Positions 55,506 to 64,000 of a stretch of DNA of 64,000 nucleotides are shown here, one piece after another; the stretch's first letter is position 1, and each line of letters opens with the position of its first letter. Location of the stretch: NCBI RefSeq assembly GCF_028583425.1, contig NC_072805.1, positions 16,812,001 through 16,876,000 of the forward strand. The letters run 5' to 3'. The position numbers and the translations under genes are program-made. This stretch comes from Eublepharis macularius (Eukaryota > Chordata > Lepidosauria > Squamata > Eublepharidae). The notes below the pieces were generated by a model. The model was not told where the DNA came from. It saw only the letters and a list, made by a program, of their open reading frames with translations, and did no database searches.

Positions 55506-55657
55506 AGCTTGAGGTCCGTCGGGATCAAGGTGCCTTGGGCCGACACCCCATCTTGCTCACTGTCGAAGACCCCAAGGTCCAGGTTGGCAGTGGGGGTGCC
55601 ACTCTCAATGCTCTCCTGGTGGCAGCCGAGCACCTGAGCGCTCGAGCTGGCTATACG
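55506..55657 (+). CDS. FCSK: FCSK coding exon 2 (residues 27-77)
   Basis: Acceptor TTTGTTCACAG ends at 55505. Donor ACG|GTAAGA is at 55657/55658. With the carried base, 153 nt give 51 codons in phase 0. The frame reads [20 protein letters not shown], then [20 protein letters not shown] and [11 protein letters not shown]. The glycine-rich [11 protein letters not shown] is the conserved loop of the N-terminal fucokinase/nucleotidyltransferase-like domain. The strong match to vertebrate fucokinase makes this the clearest exon. Confidence 0.97.
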
Positions 55658-55894
55658 GTAAGAGAATACCTGCTGGCAGCCACGGGCCCCTTGGGCATCC
55701 TGCTCTTTGGCCTTTCAAGAATGTCAGCCTCTTTCATTTCTCTAGCCTAATGTGGTGCCAGTTGGCGCCGTTGCACCCACCAATGGGTTTCCTGGCATTT
55801 ATTTTCTTCTGCCCCAAAGCATCTCTTCCCCAGTGCAAAGAGCAAATCCTGAGTTCCTTTACTTCATTGGAGGTGATTCAGAAGAACCCAGGAG

Positions 55895-56130
55895 GTATCA
55901 CTTCTGTGTTTACAGGGGCAACCCATCCAGAAATAGCCACCTCTGTCACAGTAGGATGCTTGGCTTGCAGCCTCCCAACATTTTGTGGTGGGCCCAGTAC
56001 CATATGCTAGCCATTTTGCAATTGGACACATTCTCCGTTGGCAGTCATTTTGTGGCAGTGCCCACTTCTACTTCTCAAAATTCCAAAAGTGCCCATAGGC
56101 TCAGCGTCATCAGGGGACTCTTGTTCTAGC
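55895..56130. mobile_element. hAT-like MITE fragment in FCSK intron
   Basis: CATTTTGTGGTGGGCCCAGTACC, GTCATTTTGTGGCAGTGCCC and AAAGTGCCCATAGGCTCAG resemble, in reverse, the repeat at 22397-22545. Both termini are unclear. Confidence 0.4.
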
Positions 56131-56535
56131 TCCTGTCCCATCACTGGCCAGCTGGTCACCTTGTGTAAGTCTTGTGCAGGCCCATCAAAAGAGATGAGAT
56201 GGGGTGGAGTGATAAAATGTGCCTCCCTTGCTGTAGCTGTCCGATTTGGAACATGGCAGCCATTTCTGCAGAATCAAAATGCTTCAGATTTTCAAATTCA
56301 ATTAAAAAATTTTTTTGCAAGTGTCAAACTGTTTTCTGCTAGCAGGATTGATCTTCTGTCTTCTGTCCAGGAGCTGGTGCTTGGCTGCTACTTGTGTAGA
56401 ACCCTTCATTCACCAAGGGAGGATTTCTTTGATTCCAACTTGCCTCTTCTCTTCTGCTGCTTTGACAGTCAGGCAAGGGGTGCCAAACTTCCAGGAACGC
56501 TGATCCTGGCCATTTCTAACCCTGCATTGATCCAG

Positions 56536-56747
56536 AGTCCAGTAGCACCTATAAGATTAACAAAATTTGTGGCAGGGTAGGAGCTTTCGTGAGCCACAGC
56601 TCACTTCTTCAGATATCTGAAGAAGTGAGCTGTGGCTCACGAAAGCTCCTACCCTGCCACAAATTTTGTTAGCCTTATAGGTGCTACTGCACTTTTGCTC
56701 TTTTCTACTGCCACAGACAGACTAACACGGCTGCCCAACTTGATCTA
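56536..56747. mobile_element. Penelope-like snap-back insertion (CTGAAGAAG subfamily), FCSK intron
   Basis: A 15-bp TSD CCTGCATTGATCCAG (56521-56535) / CCTGCATCGATCCAG (56748-56762) with one mismatch. The arms meet at ATAT (56613-56616), with cores at 56578-56612 (minus) and 56617-56651 (plus): CTGAAGA, GTGAGC/GCTCAC stem, GAAA. The right end continues ACTAACACGGCTGCCCAAC. Confidence 0.88.
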
Positions 56748-56870
56748 CCTGCATCGATCCAGGCAGCTTCTCCTTTGTGTGTTGCTCTGCTCCCTCATCC
56801 ACACCCACATTATGGCTTGCTTTCCAGCCCCTTGCTTACCACTTAAAAATCTTCTCTGCATCTCTTCCAG

Positions 56871-56921
56871 GTGGTCACATCTGATGTCTTGCAAAAGGCC
56901 TGGATTCTCATCCTGCACATG
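56871..56921 (+). CDS. FCSK: FCSK coding exon 3 (residues 78-94)
   Basis: Acceptor TGCATCTCTTCCAG ends at 56870; donor ATG|GTGAGA is at 56921/56922. The 17 codons VVTSDVLQKAWILILHM match the fucokinase segment that follows the GATLNALL helix. The phase is 0 at both ends, so skipping would keep the frame. Confidence 0.96.
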
Positions 56922-57169
56922 GTGAGATGAGAGACTGGTCTTGTCTAAGGGAAGGGAGTGGGGAGAGCTGCACCTGAGTGGGCAGGGCCCCCAGATAGCA
57001 GAGTTCATTGGATCAGTCAAAGAGGATGAAGGCAGCTAGGCATGTTCCTCTTTTGAGCACAACAGGTAAGAAAAGCTGCAGGCTGAATTCTAGCAGGGGA
57101 AGGAGTGCTGCTCTTTGGCCTGCACCTGCCAGTCTTATACTTTATGCTTCTTCCCTCCCTCCCTCTTAG

Positions 57170-57295
57170 GGTCGGGACTTCTTGTTTGATGACTGCAGCC
57201 GAGCATTCACCTGTCTCCCCACTGAGGACCCTGATGCCCCCGTCGAGGCACTCACCTGCAACCTGGACAGCCTGCTGGCAACCTTGACTCACCAG
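57170..57295 (+). CDS. FCSK: FCSK coding exon 4 (residues 95-136)
   Basis: Acceptor CCTCCCTCTTAG ends at 57169; donor CAG|GTCTGA is at 57295/57296, a weaker donor. The 42 codons begin [20 protein letters not shown] and continue [13 protein letters not shown], matching the conserved GRDFPFDDCGRAFTCLP block. Phase 0 at both ends. Confidence 0.96.
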
Positions 57296-57473
57296 GTCTG
57301 ACTGACACATTCCCCTGAAGGCTGCTTTGCTGTGGTGGCCTCGGTGGTGTCGCTGTGGCCGCTGGATCCCACCCTAATCTGTGGCACTGTTGTGGGCCAC
57401 CTCTTTGCCATGTATGACAACCACGTGGGAACTCGTTGGAGTTGCCATAAATGCTTGACAAAGCCAAGCTAAG

Positions 57474-57642
57474 GGCCGATTCCAGACGGCCCCCCGCCTC
57501 GTGAAACGTCTCGCGTCGTCTCGCGTCGTCGCGCAGAAAACGCGATGTCGTGCAAAACTCGCGCGAGAAAACGCGATATTTCGCGTTTTCTGCACGACGA
57601 CGTGCGACGTTTCGCGAGGCGGGGGGCCGTCTGGAATCGGCC
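57474..57642. mobile_element. GGCCGATTCC-type palindromic MITE, copy 4, FCSK intron
   Basis: Ends GGCCGATTCCAGACGGCC and GGCCGTCTGGAATCGGCC, 18-bp perfect inverted repeats, flanked by AAG at 57471-57473 and 57643-57645. The arms (GAAACGTC, TCGCGTCGTCGCG) resemble the copy at 26870 but are shorter. Confidence 0.85.
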
Positions 57643-59520
57643 AAGGTTGGGGAGAATTGTGGAAAGAGAGCTGCCCGTTGTTTGTAAGATCCAGGCGGAG
57701 CGTGTGTCCCTCTTGTGTTGCAGTGAGCCTTGATGGAGCCGCCCGAGGGATCTGAGCCTAGCCTATGTTGCTTTGCATAACTTTTCTGGGGTTTATGCTT
57801 CTATTTTTATGTTGTATTTTGTTTATATTTATTTGCCTTATATTGGGGGGATTTTGTGTGTGTGTGTGTGTGTAGTGGGGGCGGGGAGATGCCTGCATGT
57901 TGGAGACAGATGATGGGGAGGCAGCAGGAGAGCAAATCCTAGTGATACAGGAGAAACAAGCGGGATGGGAAGGGTCTCCAGACCTCATGGGGCATCTCAT
58001 TTCTGGAGACTCTTGCTGTCCTGGTACTCACGGGCAAATATTTTCTAAACATATATGCTCTACCCATCCCAAGAATTGCAGGTTTGAGTGGTGTCCCCAC
58101 CTCCTCTCGTACAATGTTTGGCGTTGTGCAGTTGAACCTGACAAAGAGAGCTCTGACTCTCAAAAGTTTATGCCCTGTGTGAGGCTCCTCCCTCACTGGC
58201 GCCCTCTCCTGACGGCCTGCCATCCTACCAGCTCTCCAGGCAAGTGTCCTCCGGCCTCAGATGGGCAGGGAAGGGGGTTGCACCACCTTGTTCCTTCTCC
58301 TGCCCTGGGAGTAGCAGAGCGCTCCAGCTGTCTCTCCCTGCAAAATCCTCCTCGGCCTTCACAGGAACCTGAATTTAAAGGCCTCCCCTGGCCCCACCTC
58401 CCTGGCTCTGCCCCCAATCGTCACCCCGTCTCCCTGACTGGCCCTGCTCCCAGCCTATCTGATAGGAGGGCTGGGTAGACTCTGCAGTCTCCTGGCCCCA
58501 CCCACTCCATCCCCACCTAGGGCGGGGCATTTGGTCTGCTCTCCGCCTGGCTCGCCCCTGCTGCTTCTGAACACTCCCCAGTGGCTCCCTTGGGGCCTGT
58601 GCCTGCCTGACTTGTGCTGATGGCAATTTCCTGTGCGCATGGATGAAGTGGAGCCACCTGGGCAACTGCAGGAGACAGGTGAGTCTGCTGAGTGGCTGCA
58701 GGCTGTTCCCCAGAGTGGTGCCTGGGCATCAGCTGCAACTGGCCTAAGGGTGAGAGAGGCCTGGAGGCCTGTAGGGGCTCCTGCAACTGAGGTGCTGCCA
58801 GAGGCTGTGCTGCAGGGCCTAAAGGGGGTGGGGTGGGGTGGGGTGGGGCGGGGCAGGGCGGACACTGCAGGGCTGCAGTGGTGGAGGTGGACAAAAGGCC
58901 GGCATTGCCGGACACCCTGGAAATCTAGTTGGTCTTTAAAGGTGCTATGGGATCTGAATCTTGCTCTTCGACTACAGACCAACACGGCTACCCACCTGAA
59001 ACTGCTTCCCTTGGTAATTCAAGGCAAGAATTTTGAGGCAGCAGCTTTAGCTTTTGCAAAAAAGACATTGGAATTAAATTAGCAAGGTTCTTGTTGCAAA
59101 CAGGTTCAAGGGCTGCATTGAATTACCGCAGAGGGGGCGTGCGAAGTTTTGTTCTGCTCACTTTTGAAATGGCCTGCAAGTTTTTGTGATGGGTGTATGG
59201 TGTGGGAGAAGAGGAAGAACAAGGAAGTCGAGGGCCCAGAGTTGAGTGGTGGCCCACAATGCCGGCCTGTGCCACCACCGGTGGACATAAATTGGTTGAT
59301 GCAGACTGCGCTAAAAACGTCCACCCATCCGGATGCTTTGCTAGTCAGCTTTTGAGACTTCTGTGTGGAGAACCCAAATATATCCACATTCTGCCCCCCT
59401 GATCAAGGGGATAAGAAGTGCCCAGCAAATCTGTTTGGGCCTCTGCTTGTCCGCGTGGGAACAGCCAGGTGCCCTCAACTCCCCTTTTGCTCCATATCTC
59501 CGTATCTGCTCCCTTTCTAG
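57643..59520. other. FCSK intron with simple repeats and a Penelope-like fragment
   Basis: A TG run lies at 57856-57873 and a GGGGT repeat at 58828-58856. At 58919-59000 GTTGGTCTTTAAAGGTGCTATG and ACTACAGACCAACACGGCTACC form a PLE terminal fragment. No further exon is needed, because exons 4 and 5 join in frame. Confidence 0.6.
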
Positions 59521-59593
59521 GTGTGCAAGGGATCCCCACCTGGGGTGTGGGTCTGCAGCACTGATATGCTTCTCTCGATCCCTACCGAGGCAG
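59521..59593 (+). CDS. FCSK: FCSK coding exon 5 (residues 137-160 plus one base)
   Basis: Acceptor GCTCCCTTTCTAG ends at 59520; donor GCAG|GTGAGC is at 59593/59594. It reads [20 protein letters not shown] then PTEA, matching [17 protein letters not shown] of vertebrate fucokinase. The last G joins AG of the next exon to give Glu. Confidence 0.96.
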
Positions 59594-59717
59594 GTGAGCA
59601 TGTCCAAGAATCACGGCTGTTGGGCTGAAGGGCATTCCTGCCTGGAAGAAGAGCTGGGAAGCTCCCCGTGGCATGGACAACCTGCTCTCTTTCCCCCTTA
59701 TTCATTTGGAGATGCTT

Positions 59718-60425
59718 GCTTAGTTTTATTTATTTATGTCATTTATAGTCCTCCTTTCTCACTGAGACTCAAGGCGGATTACGTAGTGTGAGATCAGTAC
59801 AATCAGTAGCAAGGACAAGGCCAGGCATTTTCATATAGTGTCAAGGACATTTCCGTAAACAATGTCATAGGGTAAATGAATACAAGTTTACAAAGACATA
59901 GCATTAGAAAGGATCCAATATGGGGTTGAAGAATTGCTGAAACAGAACATAATCAGTTCTAGGACTGACATAACATGAAGCATAGGTAGGCTATAGGAGT
60001 ACATATTTAAAGCAACAGATAATATGTAAGGCAGCATAATGGTGAATTCTATGGTTCCTAACTCATTAGCGAAACATCTGAGATAATACAATACTCTACA
60101 ATACTGCCCTCCTATCTGAGAAAAAAGCCTTTTTGAATAATTCGGTTTTGCATTGTTTGTGGAAAGCCAGGAGTGTGGGTGCTCTCCCTGACCTCCTCAG
60201 GCAGGCCGTTCCATAGGTTAGGGACCACCACAGAGAAGGCCTGTGTACGGGCTGCTGTTGATTTCGCCCATGTGCAGCCTGGCACCTGCAGGAGACCCTG
60301 TTCAGATGAGTGAAGCTGCCATGGAGGGAAGTGTGTCAGGCCAAGGCCGTGAATAACTTTGTATGTAATAACCAATACCTTGAATTGAGCACGGTAACTG
60401 ACAGGTATATTGAAGGGGCAGTCTA
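59718..60425 (-). mobile_element. L2-like LINE 3' end, reverse, FCSK intron
   Basis: In reverse, the 3' UTR tail (TTATTTATTTATGTCATTTATAG, ACTGAGACTCAAGGCGGATTACG) comes first. The coding end at 60112-60375 reads on the minus strand RTQAFSVVVPNLWNGLPEEV. It stops about 40 bp before the acceptor of FCSK exon 6, so it crowds the branch-point region. Confidence 0.7.
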
Positions 60426-60467
60426 AACAGATTTTTTATTGCAAATTTATAAACTTTTCCCTCCCAG

Positions 60468-60565
60468 AGATCAATTGGCATGGATTCCAGGGTGCTAAAG
60501 TCATTGCTGTGCCTGGAAGCGTCTCCTATGCCCAGAAGCATGGAGTCTACCTTGCCAATGCTCAG
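60468..60565 (+). CDS. FCSK: FCSK coding exon 6 (residues 161-193)
   Basis: Acceptor AACTTTTCCCTCCCAG ends at 60467; donor CAG|GTATGC is at 60565/60566. With the carried base, 33 codons read [20 protein letters not shown], then [13 protein letters not shown], matching the GARVIALPGS-AYAQNHGVYL block. The next exon (expected to begin G-VLDIYYQG) was not found before the right edge, so the remaining roughly 880 residues, including the C-terminal GHMP kinase domain, lie outside the window. Confidence 0.96.
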
Positions 60566-60624
60566 GTATGCTGATCTCTCCCAGCCTGAATTTTCACTGA
60601 TACAGGGTAAACATTAAAAAGTCT

Positions 60625-60985
60625 ATTGTCGAAGGCTTTCACGGCCGGAGAACGATGGTTGTTGTGGGTTTTCCGGGCTGTATTGCCGTGGTCTTGGCAT
60701 TGTAGTTCCTGACGTTTCGCCAGCAGCTGTGGCTGGCATCTTCAGAGGTGTAGCACCAAAAGATAGAGATCTCTCAGTGTCACAGTGTGGAGAAGATGTT
60801 GGCAGGTAATTTATATCTACTCAGGAAGGTGGGTTTGGGCTGAGTCATCCTGTAAGAGGATGACACTGAGAGATCTCTGTCTTTTGGTGCTACACCTCTG
60901 AAGACGCCAGCCACAGCTGCTGGCGAAATGTCAGGAACTACAATGCCAAGACCACGGCAATACAGCCCGGAAAACCCACAACAAC
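60625..60985. mobile_element. Penelope-like inverted dimer, family B, FCSK intron
   Basis: Perfect 13-bp TSD CATTAAAAAGTCT (60612-60624, 60986-60998). Left and right halves are inverted copies of one terminal repeat, with hammerhead-like cores at 60711-60745 (minus, GAAACGTC) and 60898-60932 (plus, GAAATGTC). The centre holds TCATCCTGTAAGAGGATGACA. Confidence 0.9.
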
Positions 60986-61535
60986 CATTAAAAAGTCTGT
61001 TCATAGAATCTGTCTGGGGCCAGTAATTGGTCTCAGGGAACAGAGAATGGCCCTCTGTGCTTACGAATAGCAGGTCCCCTGGTTTAATTTGCAGGTTTTG
61101 ATGACTAGCCAGATGGTTGATGGACCAGGACATGGAGCTGTGTTGAGCTACTTTGCTTAGAGATATAAACCCCGATCAGTTTGTTGCTGGTCTTATTCTC
61201 CATCCTGCTGTGCTGTTTTCCCCCACTCAGCGGCATTTGTCTGCCTTCTTAAGTGTAAAATATTAACTGGTAGAAGGCCACAGAACAGAACCCGCTTTGC
61301 CAGATGCGGACGGGGTGCTTGTCGTTTCTAATGGCAACCCTGGGTCTATGCAAGCAGATGTCCTTCCAATGATATCTTCCAACAGGCATTTTAATGATAA
61401 CTAAAAAGGGTGTGAGCAAGTCTGTTAATGACCGGACATTTTGAAGGTCTGTCATTCATAGGGTCGCCATAAGTCGGAGGCGACTTGACAGCACATAACA
61501 CACAAGAAGGGTCTACTTACAAACAAAATAAGCTG

Positions 61536-61745
61536 GGCCGATTCCACACGGCTTACCTGAAGCCGGGACATTGCGCAACGTTGCGGATCATGCTGGAAAA
61601 AACGTGGAAGATCGCGTTTTTTCGTGCGAGTTTTGTGACGTCGCGCAAAACTCACGTGAGAAAATGCAATCTTTCGTGTTTTTTCCAGCATGATCCGCAA
61701 TGTTGCACAACGTCCCGGCTTCAGGTAAGCCATGTGGAATCGGCC
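61536..61745. mobile_element. GGCCGATTCC-type palindromic MITE, copy 5
   Basis: Ends GGCCGATTCCACACGGC and ATGTGGAATCGGCC, flanked by CTG at 61533-61535 and 61746-61748. Arms include GCTTACCTGAAGCCGGGAC and its complement. The left arm closely matches the copy at 22815. Confidence 0.85.
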
Positions 61746-61748
61746 CTG

Positions 61749-63008
61749 GTGTGTGTACACACACCTCATTTCTCGTCCATACAGTAATGTGTCAATTTTT
61801 CAATCCCTGCATATATAATAATAATTAATAGTTATAACCAATGTCATGATGATTTGGTGGCATTCAAAGGGTTACTTTAGGGGTGCCTAAGGATTTGGAC
61901 ATAGGCATCTAAAAACATTCCTCCTTCGAACAGTGGTACGCTTTTGCTGTTCTCTCGTCCCACAAGTTCCTCTCTGATTTCTCATATAGCCAGGGGTGGG
62001 GAGATGTCCCTAGACCCCCGTGGGAGCATGGAAGGAGCTGAGTGGTTTTATTATAGCTCCATTTGTAAAGCGCTTGAAGTGTCTGGGTGGTGTATAAGGT
62101 GCAAATGGACTAGGCCCTTTCATGTCCTTCTGCACTCCACAGGCTAGCTTATTATTGAGCAGCAGCCAACATAAATAGATAAGGGGGGAAGTTGCTTTTA
62201 AAACAGTGTGAAGTTCTGATCAGGATTCTCTTGTATCCTCTATGCTTTGGTCCCAAAGATCATACCATGTTCAAGATCCCTAGTACACAACAGTAGTTTT
62301 TTCTAGTGTAAATGTTGCCAAGGAACATTGATTGTCCATGCTGGCATTCTGGGTTGGGAAATTCCTGAAATTTGGGGGTGGGTGGAAAGTGGAAGGAGCA
62401 GGGTTGGAGGAAGGGAGAGAGCTTACCAGAGTATGATACTATAGAGTTCCCCTTCCAAAGCTGCCATTTCCTCTAGGGAAACTAATCTTTGTAGTTCGGA
62501 GATCAATTGTAATTCTGGGCAATCTCAAGGCCTGATAGGGGATTTTTTAAAAATAGGACTCTGCTGCCAAATACAAACTCCCCTACTACCATTTACCCAT
62601 ATGTATTTCAAGACTCCAAACACAGTAATCTTCAAAGAGAAATGGGTTTTATTGTTTATTAGCCAACATCATCAAGCCACTAGATTATATTCCTTTTGCA
62701 ACCCATGAGAAATTCAGTACTTGAACACAGTGCTCAAATCTACTTTTAAAACATTTTTTCCTCTCTAATCCCAGATATATAAGAATGTGTGTGAGAACTG
62801 GGCTCTACACATGCTTAGAAGCACCCCCCTACACACACACTTTGCTATTATTTCCAGTATTCCTGGCATTCAGAATAAGTTCCAGAATGAGCCGGATCAA
62901 AACTGGTCCTTGACTAGATGCAAGTGGGGTCATTGGTTCAGCTCATTAGTGATCATTTTGGCAATCCAGTCGCCACTAATCCTCCCAGAGCTTGTTATTA
63001 AATAGTTC
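61749..63008. other. FCSK intron, no exon recognised
   Basis: 62345-62535 holds scattered matches to the TAGGGTTGCCA MITE (GGGTTGGGAAATTCCTG; GGAGATCAATTGTAATTC). No reading frame resembles the next fucokinase block. Confidence 0.4.
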
Positions 63009-63326
63009 CAGGGCTTTTTTTCAGCGGGAACGCGGTGGAACGGAGTTCTGGCACCTCTTAAAAATGGTCACATGGCCAGTGGCTCCGCCCCCTGATCTCC
63101 AGACAGAGGGGAGTTTAGATTGCCCTCCATGCTGCTCAGCGCCGCTGGAAGGCAATCTAAACTCCCCTTTGCCTGGAGATCAGGGGGTGGGGCCACCAGC
63201 CATGTGACCATTTTAGCCGAGGGCAATTTAAACTTTAAGTTCCAGCTGACACAAAGTGATGTCATTGTGCAGTCTTGAGTTCCACCACTGAGTTCCACCA
63301 CCTCTTTTCCCAGGAAAAAAGCCCTG
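63009..63326. mobile_element. Palindromic hAT MITE (CAGGGCTTTTTT family), copy 7
   Basis: Starts CAGGGCTTTTTTTCAGC and ends GGAAAAAAGCCCTG. Flanks AATAGTTC (63001-63008) and GATAGTTC (63327-63334) agree at 7 of 8 bases. It carries the extra AAGTGATGTCATTGTGC segment of the long subfamily. Confidence 0.9.
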
Positions 63327-63334
63327 GATAGTTC

Positions 63335-64000
63335 CATAATTCCTGCTGCTGAAAATGATGTTTCATAAATGATTACAATAAATTGGCGATTGAGGGATTG
63401 AAAGAGAGAAAGCAGGGCTGTTGGATCATACAGTACGTATTAGGACTCTCTATTCAGGATAGAGAGCCATATGTGTAAAGACTCTGTCACATAAGCTGTG
63501 GCAGAGGCTCGTATGTGTAAAGGCCAGTTACATCAGATAACCTTATACACCTTTAGTGCTAATTGTTTATAGGACAATTGCTAATTGTTTTAAGAATAAA
63601 AGATCAAGAGAGTTAATACAGACAGTTCTTCAGAATTACATTTCTCAGGATACATGGCACCCAGCAACCTGATTGACAGGCCAGTAAAATCTCACTGTAA
63701 TATAAACATCTTAGATGCTTGGAGTCACACTTCTGTTATGGGTAAGAGACCTCCCTGGGAAACTGTTCTTCCAGGGCTGAAGCTTAGTTACAAAGTAAAA
63801 ACAAGAGAAAATGTATACAGTGGAGAGGAACTTTCCTGCCTCACTATAAGATTAAGTTAATCTGCAGTTTAAACTCTAAAATGTGGGAGAAAGAGGTTGC
63901 CTACCAAGACAAATTTCGCCTCCCGTGTGAGTGTTTAGCTTCAATAATGTTCACGTAGGATTTTAGGAGAGAGGTTCTTAGAAAAATCCCGTAACTGGCC
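63335..64000. other. Right edge, presumed FCSK intron, nothing recognised
   Basis: No supported exon or repeat. The plus-strand frame at 63654-63860 has no homology. Confidence 0.35.

Noticed and set aside
61249-61455. Possible next FCSK exon (frame with CRTGCLSFLMATLG-like text, or its antisense)
   Set aside because: Neither strand matches the expected fucokinase block (VLDIYYQG, PDGRVPLVSGVVFF) and no GT/AG pair in the right phase was found.

Overview
The window looks like nuclear DNA of a squamate reptile (lizard or gecko; species not determinable by eye). It holds parts of two vertebrate genes in divergent, head-to-head order within a dense bed of interspersed repeats. The repeat mix is what one expects of a squamate: tRNA-headed SINEs including a Sauria-SINE type, 5S-rRNA-derived SINE pieces, CR1, L1 and L2-like LINEs, many Penelope-like elements (PLEs), and several families of palindromic non-autonomous DNA transposons. 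No prokaryotic gene, rRNA gene, functional tRNA gene or CRISPR array is visible.

Left edge, minus strand: the first coding exon of ST3GAL2 (65-394, 5' UTR of the same exon to about 508), encoding the cytoplasmic tail, membrane anchor and stem of a Golgi alpha-2,3-sialyltransferase and ending at a GTGAGT donor. Its promoter is probably the CpG island at 40.6-41.5 kb, so about 509-40,600 would be first-intron DNA made almost wholly of repeats.

Right part, plus strand: six consecutive exons of FCSK (fucokinase, FUK) at 53970-54048, 55506-55657, 56871-56921, 57170-57295, 59521-59593 and 60468-60565. They join in frame at GT/AG boundaries and give the first 193 residues. The likely FCSK promoter is a CpG-rich stretch at about 48.98-49.32 kb with a ZNF143/SBS-type ACTACAATTCCC element. 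Similar ACTACAA elements lie in the ST3GAL2 island. ST3GAL2 and FCSK are also divergent neighbours in mammals, so the order is ancestral. Both act in glycan metabolism: one adds sialic acid to galactose, the other salvages L-fucose towards GDP-fucose.

The most interesting content is in the repeats. (1) At least seven PLE insertions have 11-15 bp target-site duplications (TSDs), many are snap-back inverted dimers, and two families carry a hammerhead-ribozyme-like core, often once on each strand. PLE reverse transcriptase and GIY-YIG endonuclease remnants occur at 5.6-6.4, 15.0-15.4 and 30.2-30.4 kb. (2) A palindromic hAT-type family starting CAGGGCTTTTTT is present eight times plus a fragment, most copies with 8-bp TSDs. 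(3) A CpG-rich palindromic family with GGCCGATTCC ends is present five times, always with a 3-bp TSD. (4) There are clear nested insertions (L1 in L1; PLE in MITE twice; a short retro-insert in a PLE).
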